A stretch of 64,000 nucleotides of DNA from contig NZ_VFNI01000001.1 of assembly GCF_006715495.1 (NCBI RefSeq), positions 1,113,615-1,177,614 on the forward strand. Direction: 5' to 3'. Source of the stretch: Herbaspirillum sp. SJZ106. GTDB lineage: Bacteria > Pseudomonadota > Gammaproteobacteria > Burkholderiales > Burkholderiaceae_D. A model generated the notes under the pieces. The model made no database searches. It was not told where the DNA came from and was given only the letters and a program-made list of their open reading frames with translations. The position numbers were made by a program, and so were the translations under genes. Below, piece after piece: positions 56,282 through 64,000 of the stretch. The stretch's first letter is position 1. Each line of letters begins with the position of its first letter.

Positions 56282-57772
56282 ATGATGCAGTCAACTTTTC
56301 CCATCCTGAGCCTTGCGATCTGGGTACCGATCGCATTCGGCATCCTCGTTCTGGCCGTCGGCCGCGACAGTAATCCGGGCCTGGCCCGCTGGCTGGCGCT
56401 GTTCGGCTCGCTGGTCGGACTGGTCGTTACTTTCCCCCTGATCCAGCATTTCGACGCGGCCGCCCACGGTTACCAGTTCGTCGAGAAGACCCCCTGGATC
56501 GACCGCTTCAACATCTCCTACTTCCTCGGCCTGGACGGCATCTCGCTGTGGTTCGTGCCGCTGACCGCCTTCATCACGGTGATCGTGGTGCTGGCCGGCT
56601 GGAAGGTGATCGAAAAGCGCGTCGGCCAGTACATGGGCGCCTTCCTGATCCTCTCGGGCATCATGATCGGCGTGTTCTCGTCGCTGGACGCGATGCTGTT
56701 CTATGTCTTCTTCGAAGCGACCCTGATCCCGATGTTCATCATCGTCGGCGTATGGGGCGGCGACAACCGCGTGTACGCGGCCTTCAAGCTGTTCCTGTAC
56801 ACGCTGCTGGGCTCGCTCTTGATGCTGGTCGCGCTGATCTACCTGTACTTCGTCTCGGGCGGCAGCTTCGACATCCCGACCTGGCACCAGTTGCCGTTGT
56901 CGATGCTGGAGCAGAAGATCCTGTTCTTCGCCTTCCTGGCCGCCTTCGCGGTGAAGGTGCCGATGTGGCCGGTGCACACCTGGTTGCCGGACGCCCACGT
57001 GCAGGCGCCGACCGGCGGCTCCATCGTGCTGGCCGCGATCATGCTGAAGCTGGGCGCCTACGGTTTCCTGCGTTTCTCGCTGCCGATCCTGCCTGACGCC
57101 AGCCATGCGCTGTCGGGCTTCATGATCTTCCTGTCGCTGGTGGCGGTGATCTACATCGGCCTGGTGGCGCTGGTGCAGCAGGACATGAAGAAACTGGTCG
57201 CGTACTCGTCGATCGCCCACATGGGCTTCGTCACCCTGGGCTTCTTCATGTTCAACGACCTGGCGGTGCAGGGCGGCATCGTGCAGATGATCTCGCACGG
57301 CTTCGTCTCCGGCGCGATGTTCATGTGCATCGGCGTGCTGTACGACCAGATGCATACCCGCGAAATCGCCCAGTACGGCGGCGTGGTCAACAAGATGCCG
57401 CGCTTCGCCTTCTTCTTCATCCTGTTCTCGCTGGCCAACTGCGGCCTGCCGGCCACTTCCGGTTTCGTCGGCGAATTCATGGTGATCCTGGGCGCGGTCA
57501 AGTTCAATTTCTGGATCGGCCTCTTGGCCGCCACCGCACTGATCCTGGGCGCGGCCTACTCGCTGTGGCTGGCCAAGCGCGTGATCTTCGGCGCCGTCGC
57601 CAATCACCATGTGGAAGCGCTGGTCGACGTCAACCCGCGCGAATTCCTCATCCTTGGCCTGCTGGCGATCGCCACCATGGTCATGGGCCTGTATCCGGCG
57701 ATCATCACCGACAGCATCCAGACCTCGGTGACCGACCTGTTGCAGCACGTTGCGGTATCCAAGATCAACTGA
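56282..57772 (+). CDS. nuoM: NADH-quinone oxidoreductase subunit M
   Basis: 496 residues from MMQSTFPILSLAIWVP; the frame is open further upstream inside nuoL. Antiporter-like proton pump with about 14 transmembrane helices. VFFEATLIPMFIIVGVWGGD carries the conserved Glu. FAVKVPMWPVHTWLPDAHVQ has the key Lys, and LKLGAYGFLRFSLPILP and MKKLVAYSSIAHMGFVTLGF follow. The gap to nuoN is unusually long (221 bases). Confidence 0.96.
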   Translation: MMQSTFPILSLAIWVPIAFGILVLAVGRDSNPGLARWLALFGSLVGLVVTFPLIQHFDAAAHGYQFVEKTPWIDRFNISYFLGLDGISLWFVPLTAFITVIVVLAGWKVIEKRVGQYMGAFLILSGIMIGVFSSLDAMLFYVFFEATLIPMFIIVGVWGGDNRVYAAFKLFLYTLLGSLLMLVALIYLYFVSGGSFDIPTWHQLPLSMLEQKILFFAFLAAFAVKVPMWPVHTWLPDAHVQAPTGGSIVLAAIMLKLGAYGFLRFSLPILPDASHALSGFMIFLSLVAVIYIGLVALVQQDMKKLVAYSSIAHMGFVTLGFFMFNDLAVQGGIVQMISHGFVSGAMFMCIGVLYDQMHTREIAQYGGVVNKMPRFAFFFILFSLANCGLPATSGFVGEFMVILGAVKFNFWIGLLAATALILGAAYSLWLAKRVIFGAVANHHVEALVDVNPREFLILGLLAIATMVMGLYPAIITDSIQTSVTDLLQHVAVSKIN

Positions 57773-57993
57773 TCTTGACGGTTGGAAGGTGGAGCGCCGG
57801 TCAGGGCTCCACCGGTTGAAGTAGGTAAGAGGCAAGCCGGCGCAGCATGCCGGCCAAGCGAAGCGATAGTCCGGCTGCGTTTCACGGTGAGCAGGAACCT
57901 CGAAGGAAGCCAAAGGCGACAGGCGAGGGCAGCACCGTAACTAGCGGACCGGTACGCCGACGAAACGAGCGGACGAACACAAGCGGTAACTAA
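57773..57993 (+). other. Long spacer between nuoM and nuoN
   Basis: 221 bases without a supported gene inside an otherwise compact operon. GGTGGAGC and GCTCCACC (57788-57813) form a hairpin, but no T-run follows. The second half is purine-rich with AAGCC and GGCGA patterns. It ends with AAGCGGTAACTAA before the nuoN ATG. It could hold an RNA processing site or an internal promoter; nothing decisive is visible. Confidence 0.4.
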
Positions 57994-59502
57994 ATGAACA
58001 ACATTAATCTGATCCCTGTCTATCCGGAAATATTTCTGCTGATCGCCACTTCGGTGATCCTGCTGATCGATATGTTCCTGCCGGAAGCCAAGCGCATCAT
58101 CACCTACCTGCTGTCGCTGGCGGCGCTGGTGGTTTGCGCGGTGCTGACCACCGGCGACCTCAACGGTGGCGCGACGGTCTACACCTTCAACAACATGTTC
58201 GTCTCCGACCCGCTGTCGAACCTGCTCAAGCTGTTTACCTACCTGGGCGTCGGCGTCACCCTGGTCTACTCGCGCCAATACAACAGCGTGCGCGGCATCA
58301 CCGGCGGCCACCTGGGCGGCGAATACTACGCCCTGGCGCTGTTCGCCCTGCTGGGCCAGATGATCATGATTTCCGGCAACAGCTTCCTGTCGATCTACCT
58401 GGGCCTGGAACTGATGTCGCTGTCGCTGTATGCGCTGGTCGCCCTGCGTCGCGACAACGCCGCATCTACCGAAGCCGCCATGAAGTATTTCGTCCTGGGC
58501 GCGCTGGCGTCGGGCTTCCTGCTGTATGGCATGTCGATGCTGTACGGCGCCACCGGCGGTTCGCTGGAATTGAATGAAGTGTTCCGCGCCATCGTCTCGG
58601 GCACCGTCGACCGCACCGTGCTGGTGTTCGGCATCGTGTTCCTGGTGGCCGGCCTGGCCTTCAAGCTGGGCACCGTGCCATTCCACATGTGGGTGCCGGA
58701 CGTCTATCAAGGTTCGCCGACCCCGGTCACGCTGCTGCTGGGCGCCGCGCCCAAGCTGGCCACGTTCGCGATCACGTTCCGCCTGCTGGTCGAAGGCATG
58801 CTGCCGCTGGCGGTGGACTGGCAACAGATGCTGATGGTCATGGCCGTGCTGTCGATCATCCTGGGCAACGTCACCGCGATCGCGCAAAGCAACATCAAGC
58901 GCATGCTGGCCTATTCGACCATCTCGCACATGGGCTTCATGCTGCTGGGCATGATGTCGGGCGTGGTGGACGGCAACCTGTTCTCGGCCGTCAACGCCTA
59001 CAGCTCCTCGATGTTCTACGCGGTCACCTATGTGCTTACCACGCTGGGTACCTTCGGCGTCATCATCCTGCTCTCGCGCGCCGGCTTCGAAGCCGACACG
59101 ATCGAAGACTTCAAGGGCCTGAACCAGCGCAGCCCGTGGTTCGCCGCAGTCATGATGATCCTGATGTTCTCGCTGGCGGGCATTCCGCCGCTGGTCGGCT
59201 TCTATGCCAAGCTGTCGGTGCTGCAGGCCGTGCTGGGCACCGGCCAGATCTGGCTGGCCGTGCTGGCCGTGCTGTTCTCGCTGGTCGGCGCGTTCTACTA
59301 CATCCGCGTGGTCAAGGTCATGTACTTCGACGATCCGGTCGACAACGCCAAGATCGTCGCCACTCCCGACATGCGCCTGGTGCTGAGCCTCAACGGCATC
59401 GCCGCACTGGCCATCGGCCTGTGGCCGGGCCACTTGATGGATGCCTGCACCAATGCCATCGTCACCACGCTGGCGACCTTCCTCAGCAAGGTCGTCGCGT
59501 AA
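57994..59502 (+). CDS. nuoN: NADH-quinone oxidoreductase subunit N
   Basis: 502 residues. Third antiporter-like proton pump with about 14 transmembrane segments. [20 protein letters not shown] holds the conserved Glu. [20 protein letters not shown] holds the key Lys with [40 protein letters not shown] and [11 protein letters not shown] follow. Last core gene of complex I; the DUF2818 gene begins 12 bases after its stop. Confidence 0.96.
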   Translation: MNNINLIPVYPEIFLLIATSVILLIDMFLPEAKRIITYLLSLAALVVCAVLTTGDLNGGATVYTFNNMFVSDPLSNLLKLFTYLGVGVTLVYSRQYNSVRGITGGHLGGEYYALALFALLGQMIMISGNSFLSIYLGLELMSLSLYALVALRRDNAASTEAAMKYFVLGALASGFLLYGMSMLYGATGGSLELNEVFRAIVSGTVDRTVLVFGIVFLVAGLAFKLGTVPFHMWVPDVYQGSPTPVTLLLGAAPKLATFAITFRLLVEGMLPLAVDWQQMLMVMAVLSIILGNVTAIAQSNIKRMLAYSTISHMGFMLLGMMSGVVDGNLFSAVNAYSSSMFYAVTYVLTTLGTFGVIILLSRAGFEADTIEDFKGLNQRSPWFAAVMMILMFSLAGIPPLVGFYAKLSVLQAVLGTGQIWLAVLAVLFSLVGAFYYIRVVKVMYFDDPVDNAKIVATPDMRLVLSLNGIAALAIGLWPGHLMDACTNAIVTTLATFLSKVVA

Positions 59503-59514
59503 GGGGCGGGAGAC

Positions 59515-59829
59515 GTGAACGTTTCCCTCTTCAGTTGGTTGGTGATCCTGTTGGCCGCTTTCGCGGCCAATTTGCCTTTCTTCAACCAGCAACTGTTCGC
59601 CCTGGTGCCGCTACGCAAGGACGACGGCTGGATCAAGCCGATCTGGGTGCGCCTGCTCGAACTGCTGGCGCTTTACTTTGCCGTGGGCATCGTCGCCCAC
59701 TTCCTCGAAGCCGGCATCGGCAACGTCTTTTCCCAGGGCTGGGAATTTTATGCGGTCACCGGCTGTCTGTTCCTGGTGCTTGCCTATCCCGGCTACGTGC
59801 TGCGCTACCTGCGCAAGAAGCACGGCTGA
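59515..59829 (+). CDS. DUF2818 family membrane protein
   Basis: 104 residues with a GTG start. Three hydrophobic segments (LFSWLVILLAAFAANLPFFN; LLELLALYFAVGIVAHFLEA; YAVTGCLFLVLAYPGYVLRY). DUF2818 genes follow nuoN in many betaproteobacteria, which suggests a role with complex I, for example in assembly or as an accessory subunit. That is association, not proof. It is 12 bases from nuoN, so it is surely in the same operon. Confidence 0.83.
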   Translation: MNVSLFSWLVILLAAFAANLPFFNQQLFALVPLRKDDGWIKPIWVRLLELLALYFAVGIVAHFLEAGIGNVFSQGWEFYAVTGCLFLVLAYPGYVLRYLRKKHG

Positions 59830-59971
59830 CTTCGAGCCCGGCTGACTCAGGCATGCGCGGCCATCCGTTGCGACGGGCCGCCGCGCTATCCCACCACCCG
59901 GTTCTTCCGGCCGCCACGGGCCGGAGAGAGCCGCGCCGTTTTCCACTCACCTTCGATCTCGCGAGCCTACG

Positions 59972-60550
59972 ATGGATGCACACCTGAGAGAAACGAAAAA
60001 AGACAGCCAACAGGTCTATGACGGCCACTTCCTGAAGGTGCAGTGCGATACGGTGACTTTGCCCGACGGCAAGGAAGCCGTGCGCGAATACATCAAGCAC
60101 CCCGGCGCGGTGACCATCCTGCCGCTGTTCGACGACGGCACCGTGCTGATGGAAAAACAGTTCCGCTATCCGTTGAACCGCGTCTTCATCGAATTCCCGG
60201 CCGGGAAGATCGATCCGGGCGAGGATGAGCTGGCTTGCGCCAAGCGCGAATTGCTGGAAGAGACCGGCTATACCGCCACCGACTGGCAGCACATCTGCAC
60301 CATCCACAATGCCATCGCCTATGCCGACGAGCGGCTCGAACTGTATGTCGCGCGCGGCTTGCAGGAAGGGGAGCGCAAGCTGGATGAGGGCGAGTTCCTC
60401 GATATCTACAAGGCGCCCTTGTCCGAGCTGCTGGAACAGGTGCGCAGCGGCCAGATTACCGACGTCAAAACCGTGATCGGCACCTTCTGGCTGGAAAAGA
60501 TCGTCAACGGCCAATGGACGCCATCGGCGTCTTCGTCTCCTGCCGCGTGA
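59972..60550 (+). CDS. NUDIX hydrolase, ADP-ribose pyrophosphatase type
   Basis: 192 residues. The NUDIX box at residues 78-100 is complete (GKIDPGEDELACAKRELLEE then TGY). The preceding VLMEKQFRYPLNRVFIEFPA is characteristic of ADP-ribose pyrophosphatases of the NudF/NUDT5 type. It cleaves ADP-ribose or related nucleoside diphosphates to AMP and a sugar phosphate, using Mg. It is the last gene of the conserved nuo region, 142 bases behind DUF2818, and marks the border to the low-GC island that follows. Confidence 0.87.
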   Translation: MDAHLRETKKDSQQVYDGHFLKVQCDTVTLPDGKEAVREYIKHPGAVTILPLFDDGTVLMEKQFRYPLNRVFIEFPAGKIDPGEDELACAKRELLEETGYTATDWQHICTIHNAIAYADERLELYVARGLQEGERKLDEGEFLDIYKAPLSELLEQVRSGQITDVKTVIGTFWLEKIVNGQWTPSASSSPAA

Positions 60551-60879
60551 TGGAACGTTGAGACAGCCTCGTTCGTGAGCGCCAATGAAAAAGCCGCATC
60601 GGAGATGCGAATGCCGTTTCGTCAAGGATAATTCTGCAGCGCTCATCAGTGTAATGCTGAAACGCAATTCTCCTTTCTATCCGCCTGCCGGCCGTCGAAT
60701 CTGGCAATTTGCGGTTGCAAACTCAACAAATCCGATGATAGGATTAGGCTCAAGGCGTCTGGGCCGGACCTGCTCCCGGGTTAAAGCAGACATGAAATGC
60801 AACACTACTTCCGCATTCCATTCATTGGGTCGGTACGTAATCGGGAGATGCTGACCAATTAAATGATTGGAGTGTCTCC
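60551..60879. other. Border region between the nuo locus and the accessory island
   Basis: 329 bases without a supported gene. CGCATC-GGA-GATGCG (near 60597-60611) is a small hairpin without a T-run. Base composition drops from here on. GATTGGAG stands before the next ATG. I find no tRNA fragment or attachment-site repeat, so the way the island entered is not visible. Confidence 0.45.
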
Positions 60880-61947
60880 ATGGCCGCTACTTGCGCGCCC
60901 GCATTTTCTGCTGATGCCGCTCGTAAGCTGAAGCAATCCCTCAAAGACCGCCTCACCAAAGTTTCATCGTCGCACCTCAGCGAAGCAATTGCCTCGGCAC
61001 TTGGCTTCCAGAGCAATATCGCGCTGAACAAGGCAATCACGGATGACGTGGCGCCATCGCTAGATTTGCTACAAGACCAGCCATTCTTCGCGCGGCTCGA
61101 GGCGTTGGGCTATCAGGATATTCCCCTTTTCCACCTTGTGGATATCATCGTCCGCGAAGACAACAAGGCGGAATTCCTCAATGTGCTTGAGCGAATTAGG
61201 GTGTTGGAGATTGACGATGTCAAAAACTACGACCAAATTAACCTACTGCGGCGCCGGGCTGTTGCCCTGTTCGCCAAAATGCACGGTTTAGGCTATCCAG
61301 GGTCTGCGTACACGACAGATTTACCCACCGAGATATCGATGCGATTCATGCATGGTATCGATCACGCAGCGGCAGCTGAAGGATGGGGTGACTTGGTCAA
61401 CACCCGGCACCCGCAACTCGAATTTCCCAAGACTGACCATCGCTACCGTTTTTATCAACGACTGCCGCTCGCAAATGGTAAGTTCATCGAGTACAGCTTC
61501 GCGCTTGTCTCAATGCCTTACAGAGATTCTTTCCGTCATAACGAACCAGGGCCGAGCGGCCAGGAGTACGCGCGCGAAGTCGGCTGGAAGTATTCCGAGC
61601 ACGACGAATCCGGTTGGTATGCGGTTGGGAAAACAAATTTGCAGCTATTCCAGCGCACAACGCCTCATCATGAAACGCTGCGGATGTGGAATACATCCTT
61701 TAAGAAATGGCTGCTCGATAACAAAACGCGACTCCTCAAGTCAGCTCGCGGCGACAAGAGGCTTGTCATCAAGGATGCGATAGATTGCCCCCACTTGCCG
61801 CTGCACGTTCAGACCTGGGAAGAGCTGCGTGAGTCCTACTTCAAAGAGTTCTCACCAAAACTATACTACCCATGGGATGACTCAATGGCAAAAGCCTTCC
61901 AGCGCTTGTTCCAGCAATGGCGGGATGAGCAAAGCACCGTGAGTTGA
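60880..61947 (+). CDS. Hypothetical protein of the accessory island
   Basis: 355 residues, no signal peptide or membrane segment. Residues 12-55 (AARKLKQSLKDRLTKVSSSH, LSEAIASALGFQSNIALNKA) resemble the short helical motif found at the front of some glyoxalase-superfamily and toxin-linked proteins (basic helix, then S-H-S/L-x-x-A-x-A-x-x-x-G-F/Y). The resemblance is weak. The rest has aromatic and charged stretches (WKYSEHDESGWYAVGKTNLQ) with no domain I know. GC content and codon use differ from the nuo genes. It is followed 79 bases later by the DUF2513 gene on the same strand. Function unknown. Confidence 0.68.
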   Translation: MAATCAPAFSADAARKLKQSLKDRLTKVSSSHLSEAIASALGFQSNIALNKAITDDVAPSLDLLQDQPFFARLEALGYQDIPLFHLVDIIVREDNKAEFLNVLERIRVLEIDDVKNYDQINLLRRRAVALFAKMHGLGYPGSAYTTDLPTEISMRFMHGIDHAAAAEGWGDLVNTRHPQLEFPKTDHRYRFYQRLPLANGKFIEYSFALVSMPYRDSFRHNEPGPSGQEYAREVGWKYSEHDESGWYAVGKTNLQLFQRTTPHHETLRMWNTSFKKWLLDNKTRLLKSARGDKRLVIKDAIDCPHLPLHVQTWEELRESYFKEFSPKLYYPWDDSMAKAFQRLFQQWRDEQSTVS

Positions 61948-62026
61948 TATTCCACGTACTATTCGAGAAATGCAAAGGAGCTGCCAGCCGGCAGCGCCTC
62001 CCCCAAAACGTGGCCAGGAGAAATTC

Positions 62027-62446
62027 ATGAAGCGAGACTGGGATTTAATCCGCCAGCAACTGACGGATATTGAAGAAGACCGCGACGTCTTCGTCGATAT
62101 TCCGAAATCTCCTCGATGGTTGGATGGAGAAACCGAGGCACAGTACCAGGAAAAGATTCGCGAATACTTTGCTACTTCGAATCGGATATGCGGGCATGTA
62201 GAACTCTTGGCGGAGGCCGGCTATATCGAAGGTATTAAGATAATTCGCGATTCGACTGGGGAATGCCACTGGGCGATTACCACGCCGAGGCTGACCATGA
62301 CGGGCCACGACCTGCTCGACACCATGCGCTCCAACTCAGTGTGGACCGCGGTCAAAGACATCGCAAAAAAGAAAGGCATCGACCTCACGTTCGAGGTCAT
62401 CAAGCAACTTACAGGCTTGGCGCTTAAGCAGGTGGTTGGCTCCTAG
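62027..62446 (+). CDS. DUF2513 family protein
   Basis: 139 residues from MKRDWDLIRQQLTDIE; AGGAG stands 8 bases before the ATG, and the extra upstream frame lacks homology. The start MKRDxDLIRxxLxxIE, the middle YQEKIREYFATSNRICGHVE with LLAEAGYIEG, and the segment TGECHWAITTPRLTMTGHDL-LD are typical of DUF2513. The wHTH-like MTGHDLLDTMRSNSVWTAVK with ALKQVVGS at the end follows. DUF2513 genes are commonly carried by prophages and genomic islands; their function is unknown. It supports the view that this part of the window is horizontally acquired. Confidence 0.78.
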   Translation: MKRDWDLIRQQLTDIEEDRDVFVDIPKSPRWLDGETEAQYQEKIREYFATSNRICGHVELLAEAGYIEGIKIIRDSTGECHWAITTPRLTMTGHDLLDTMRSNSVWTAVKDIAKKKGIDLTFEVIKQLTGLALKQVVGS

Positions 62447-62765
62447 ATTTAGGCCCGCTCGATTTTCTCAATCAGAGAAGCTGGTCGACCTATTTGCTGG
62501 AATAAGCGTCCTTCTTCGTTGAGATGCAGCCTTCGACGATAACCATCGTTTTCTCGGGAATTTGCAGAGGTCGTTTAGAGCGCTCACTCAATACACGCTG
62601 AGGCTGGTCAGCAAAGACTGGCGAATGGAGGAAATAGTAGCGATTGCCTTCTTTTTTCGTAGCGCGCAAGTCATTCAAAGTTGGAGAGGTCAAAATTCCA
62701 AACCGAATTTTAGTGATACCATTCCCATGGGGTAATAATTAATTAAAAATCGAAAGGGGAAGTTC
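62447..62765. other. Intergenic region in the island
   Basis: 319 bases. A 67-codon frame on the minus strand (62490-62693) would start at TTG without a clear ribosome binding site, and I do not call it a gene. The AT-rich end (GGGGTAATAATTAATTAAAAATC, split here as GGGGTAATAA and TTAATTAAAAATC) is a likely promoter/leader of the following membrane protein gene. AAAGGGGAAG is its ribosome binding site. Confidence 0.4.
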
Positions 62766-63137
62766 GTGCAATTACGTCCGGTGCTTAGCAAGACATTCGG
62801 GGGGCTGAATAGTCGTTACTACTTCAGGCAATTTGTATTTGGCCTAATTTTCCCCGTAATGATGTACTTCGCGTCGACAAGCGGCAACCATGCATTCCAG
62901 TTGAAGCTCATTCCGCTATTCATTGTCTGCACATTGCTATATCCGTACGCGCGCTTCGTCTACGAAAGCATCGTGTCATTCATCATGGGGGACAATGTCT
63001 TCTACGTGAACGCAATTCTGATGTTGGTAGTGAAGCTATTCATGATGGGCCTATGCTGGTTCCTCTCTCCAGTCATCGCTCCAATCGGCCTGCTTTATTT
63101 GTACATCCATCACAGCCGCGCAGAGCGGACACAGTGA
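62766..63137 (+). CDS. Small membrane protein resembling immunity proteins of pore-forming colicins
   Basis: 123 residues with a GTG start behind AAAGGGGAAG. About three to four hydrophobic segments. The pattern SRYYFRQFVFGLIFPVMMYF, then LLYPYARFVYESIVSFIM and MGLCWFLSPVIAPIGLLYLY, resembles the colicin E1-type/microcin immunity family as I remember it (RYYxxxxxFGL, CPYSKYxxExIxF, a late two-helix hairpin ending in a short charged tail). Such proteins sit in the inner membrane and block the colicin pore. No colicin gene is nearby, so it would be an orphan. Without a search the family call is tentative; a plain hypothetical membrane protein is the alternative. Confidence 0.5.
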   Translation: MQLRPVLSKTFGGLNSRYYFRQFVFGLIFPVMMYFASTSGNHAFQLKLIPLFIVCTLLYPYARFVYESIVSFIMGDNVFYVNAILMLVVKLFMMGLCWFLSPVIAPIGLLYLYIHHSRAERTQ

Positions 63138-63204
63138 GACATTCGAGTTCACGCTGGTCACAAATATTATTGTCGACCGGCTGTGCCCTGATTTAGAATC
63201 GCAA

Positions 63205-63329
63205 AGCCGCTTCGGTTGGAGCTTAACCAGGCCCGCGTTAACGCAGGCTATTCGCATAGTATCCCCGTTGTCTTCTGGTTGCGAACAGTGTATGTGGTCG
63301 CAACTGATATAGGAGAAAGACAACCGGGG
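63205..63329 (+). ncRNA. Candidate retron non-coding RNA (msr/msd)
   Basis: It lies directly upstream of the retron-type reverse transcriptase. A long hairpin at 63263-63329 has outer arms CCCCGTTGTCTTCT and AGAAAGACAACCGGGG (two bulges) and inner arms GTTGCGA and TCGCAAC around a 13-base loop, as expected for an msd stem. Before it lie smaller hairpins (AGCCG-CTT-CGGTT near 63205; GCCCGCG-TTAA-CGCAGGC at 63231-63248) that could be msr. I could not identify the a1/a2 pairing or the branching G with confidence. Confidence 0.42.
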
Positions 63330-63349
63330 CGGCACCTACTGTTGGCAAC

Positions 63350-63937
63350 ATGCCCAATCCATTTCTTTTCCCAGCTCTAACGGATAGCTTGATACGAAAT
63401 GATGTTGCGCAATTTTCGCGGCGCATTCTCGGTTTGCCCTATTCTCAGCTGCAAAAGCTGATTTATCCGCAGCCCAATTACCGAGTATTCACGCTTACAA
63501 AGCGCAATGGGAAACTCAGAAGCATTGCGGAGCCCTTCGCCAATATCAAAGCATTTCAGCTTCTGATACTAGAGTATTTAACGAAGAAAAGTAGCCCATT
63601 TAAGCCGTCCGTTCACGGCTTCGTTCCTCATAGAAGTATTTTGACTAATGCGAACGCGCACTGCTCTCCGCGGACGCAACATGTATTAAATATCGACCTG
63701 CAGGATTTCTTTCCGAGCATTTCGTTTTACCGAATTAGAGGGGTTCTGCAAAAGCGCCCCTTTAATTTCTCTCATGCAGTTGCATCAGTTGTCGCACATA
63801 TTTGCACCTTTGACGGCTCACTTTCCCAAGGAGCCCCGACATCACCGTTCTTTTCAAATCTAGTTTGCCGGTCGATGGACCGCGACCTACAAGATTTGGC
63901 AAGACTGACCGGCCTGAAACAACTGGTCCAGACTTAA
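63350..63937 (+). pseudogene. Retron-type reverse transcriptase, truncated
   Basis: 195 codons, against roughly 300 or more for a complete retron enzyme. LPYSQLQKLIYPQPNYRVFT and VHGFVPHRSILTNANAH are typical of retron RTs; the retron-specific NAxxH motif is N100-A-N-A-H104. The first catalytic Asp region is VLNIDLQDFFPSISF and motif 4 SQGAPTSPFFSNLVCRSMDR. The similarity stops after QDLAR (about residue 185), before the YADD active-site motif and the VTG motif. The last ten codons come from foreign-looking sequence that resembles an insertion-sequence end. As it stands it cannot be active. Confidence 0.82.
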
Positions 63938-64000
63938 AGTTAGTCTAAGCGGCAAGCCGCAGTGGTGCTGGGGTTGTTGCCGGCAGCGTAGCCTGCGGTG
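63906..64000. mobile_element. Probable insertion-sequence end interrupting the reverse transcriptase gene
   Basis: The sequence changes abruptly inside the RT gene at TGACCGGCCTGAAACAACTG; 5'-TG ends are common in IS3-type elements. GC content rises at once to the chromosomal level. On the minus strand a frame reading TAGYAAGNNPSTTAACRLD then stop (63942-64000) could be the end of a transposase. The other end lies outside the window, so family and length cannot be given. Confidence 0.45.

Noticed and set aside
54099..56336. Long His-rich frame antisense to nuoL
   Set aside because: Shadow of nuoL. Composition (runs of His, Asp, Gln, Arg) is what reversed membrane-protein codons give. The same holds for frames opposite ilvB, nuoM and nuoN.
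62490..62693. 67-codon frame on the minus strand in the island
   Set aside because: Would need a TTG start without a ribosome binding site, has no recognisable homology, and lies in a spacer; kept only as a note.

Overview
The window looks like chromosomal DNA of a betaproteobacterium of the family Oxalobacteraceae, most likely Herbaspirillum or a close relative. The evidence is the high GC content, the gene order tpiA-secG-tRNA-Leu-nuoA to nuoN followed by a DUF2818 gene and a NUDIX gene, the ilvB-ilvH-ilvC operon, and the style of the proteins. Genus is an inference; no search was run.

Layout. 1-7.8 kb: RNA modification and stress genes (end of a TrmJ-type methyltransferase, rsuA, hslO, a gamma-carbonic anhydrase-like gene, a DUF455 gene, a small lipoprotein, a lipase) and a sigma factor/DUF3619/DUF3106/RDD cluster. 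8.3-12.4 kb: branched-chain amino acid genes ilvB-ilvH-ilvC, followed by 800 bases of repeats that include extra copies of the ilvC 3' end. 12.4-21.8 kb: two exported proteins, psd-pssA for phosphatidylethanolamine synthesis, a hydrolase, a diguanylate cyclase, a DUF2917/MocR divergent pair and a TPR methyltransferase. 21.8-28.7 kb: a divergent catabolic cluster (KDG kinase-like, fold-type III PLP deaminase, RpiR regulator, D-aminoacylase, RidA, GntP permease). I read it as a possible route for N-acetyl-D-glucosaminate or a similar D-amino sugar acid. 28.8-34.2 kb: lipoprotein, rpsO, pnp, a foldback element and a type II NADH dehydrogenase. 34.3-41.7 kb: an EAL protein, a 5-oxoprolinase operon (pxpB-pxpC-pxpA-DUF969-DUF979-DUF2891) and a divergent regulator. 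41.8-60.6 kb: quinone oxidoreductase, tpiA, secG, tRNA-Leu(GAG), all 14 genes nuoA to nuoN of complex I, DUF2818 and NUDIX.

60.6-64 kb is different. It has lower GC, more intergenic space, orphan genes, a DUF2513 gene, a protein resembling immunity proteins for pore-forming colicins, and a retron-type reverse transcriptase. A strong hairpin lies just upstream of the reverse transcriptase, and its reading frame breaks off before the YADD active site at what looks like the end of an insertion sequence. This is an accessory island in which defence and competition genes are being acquired and broken.

The points most worth a second look are the amino sugar acid cluster, the truncated retron, the ilvC tail copies that differ only at synonymous sites, and a 168-bp foldback element with 12-bp flanking repeats whose ends also occur in the terminator region behind ilvC.
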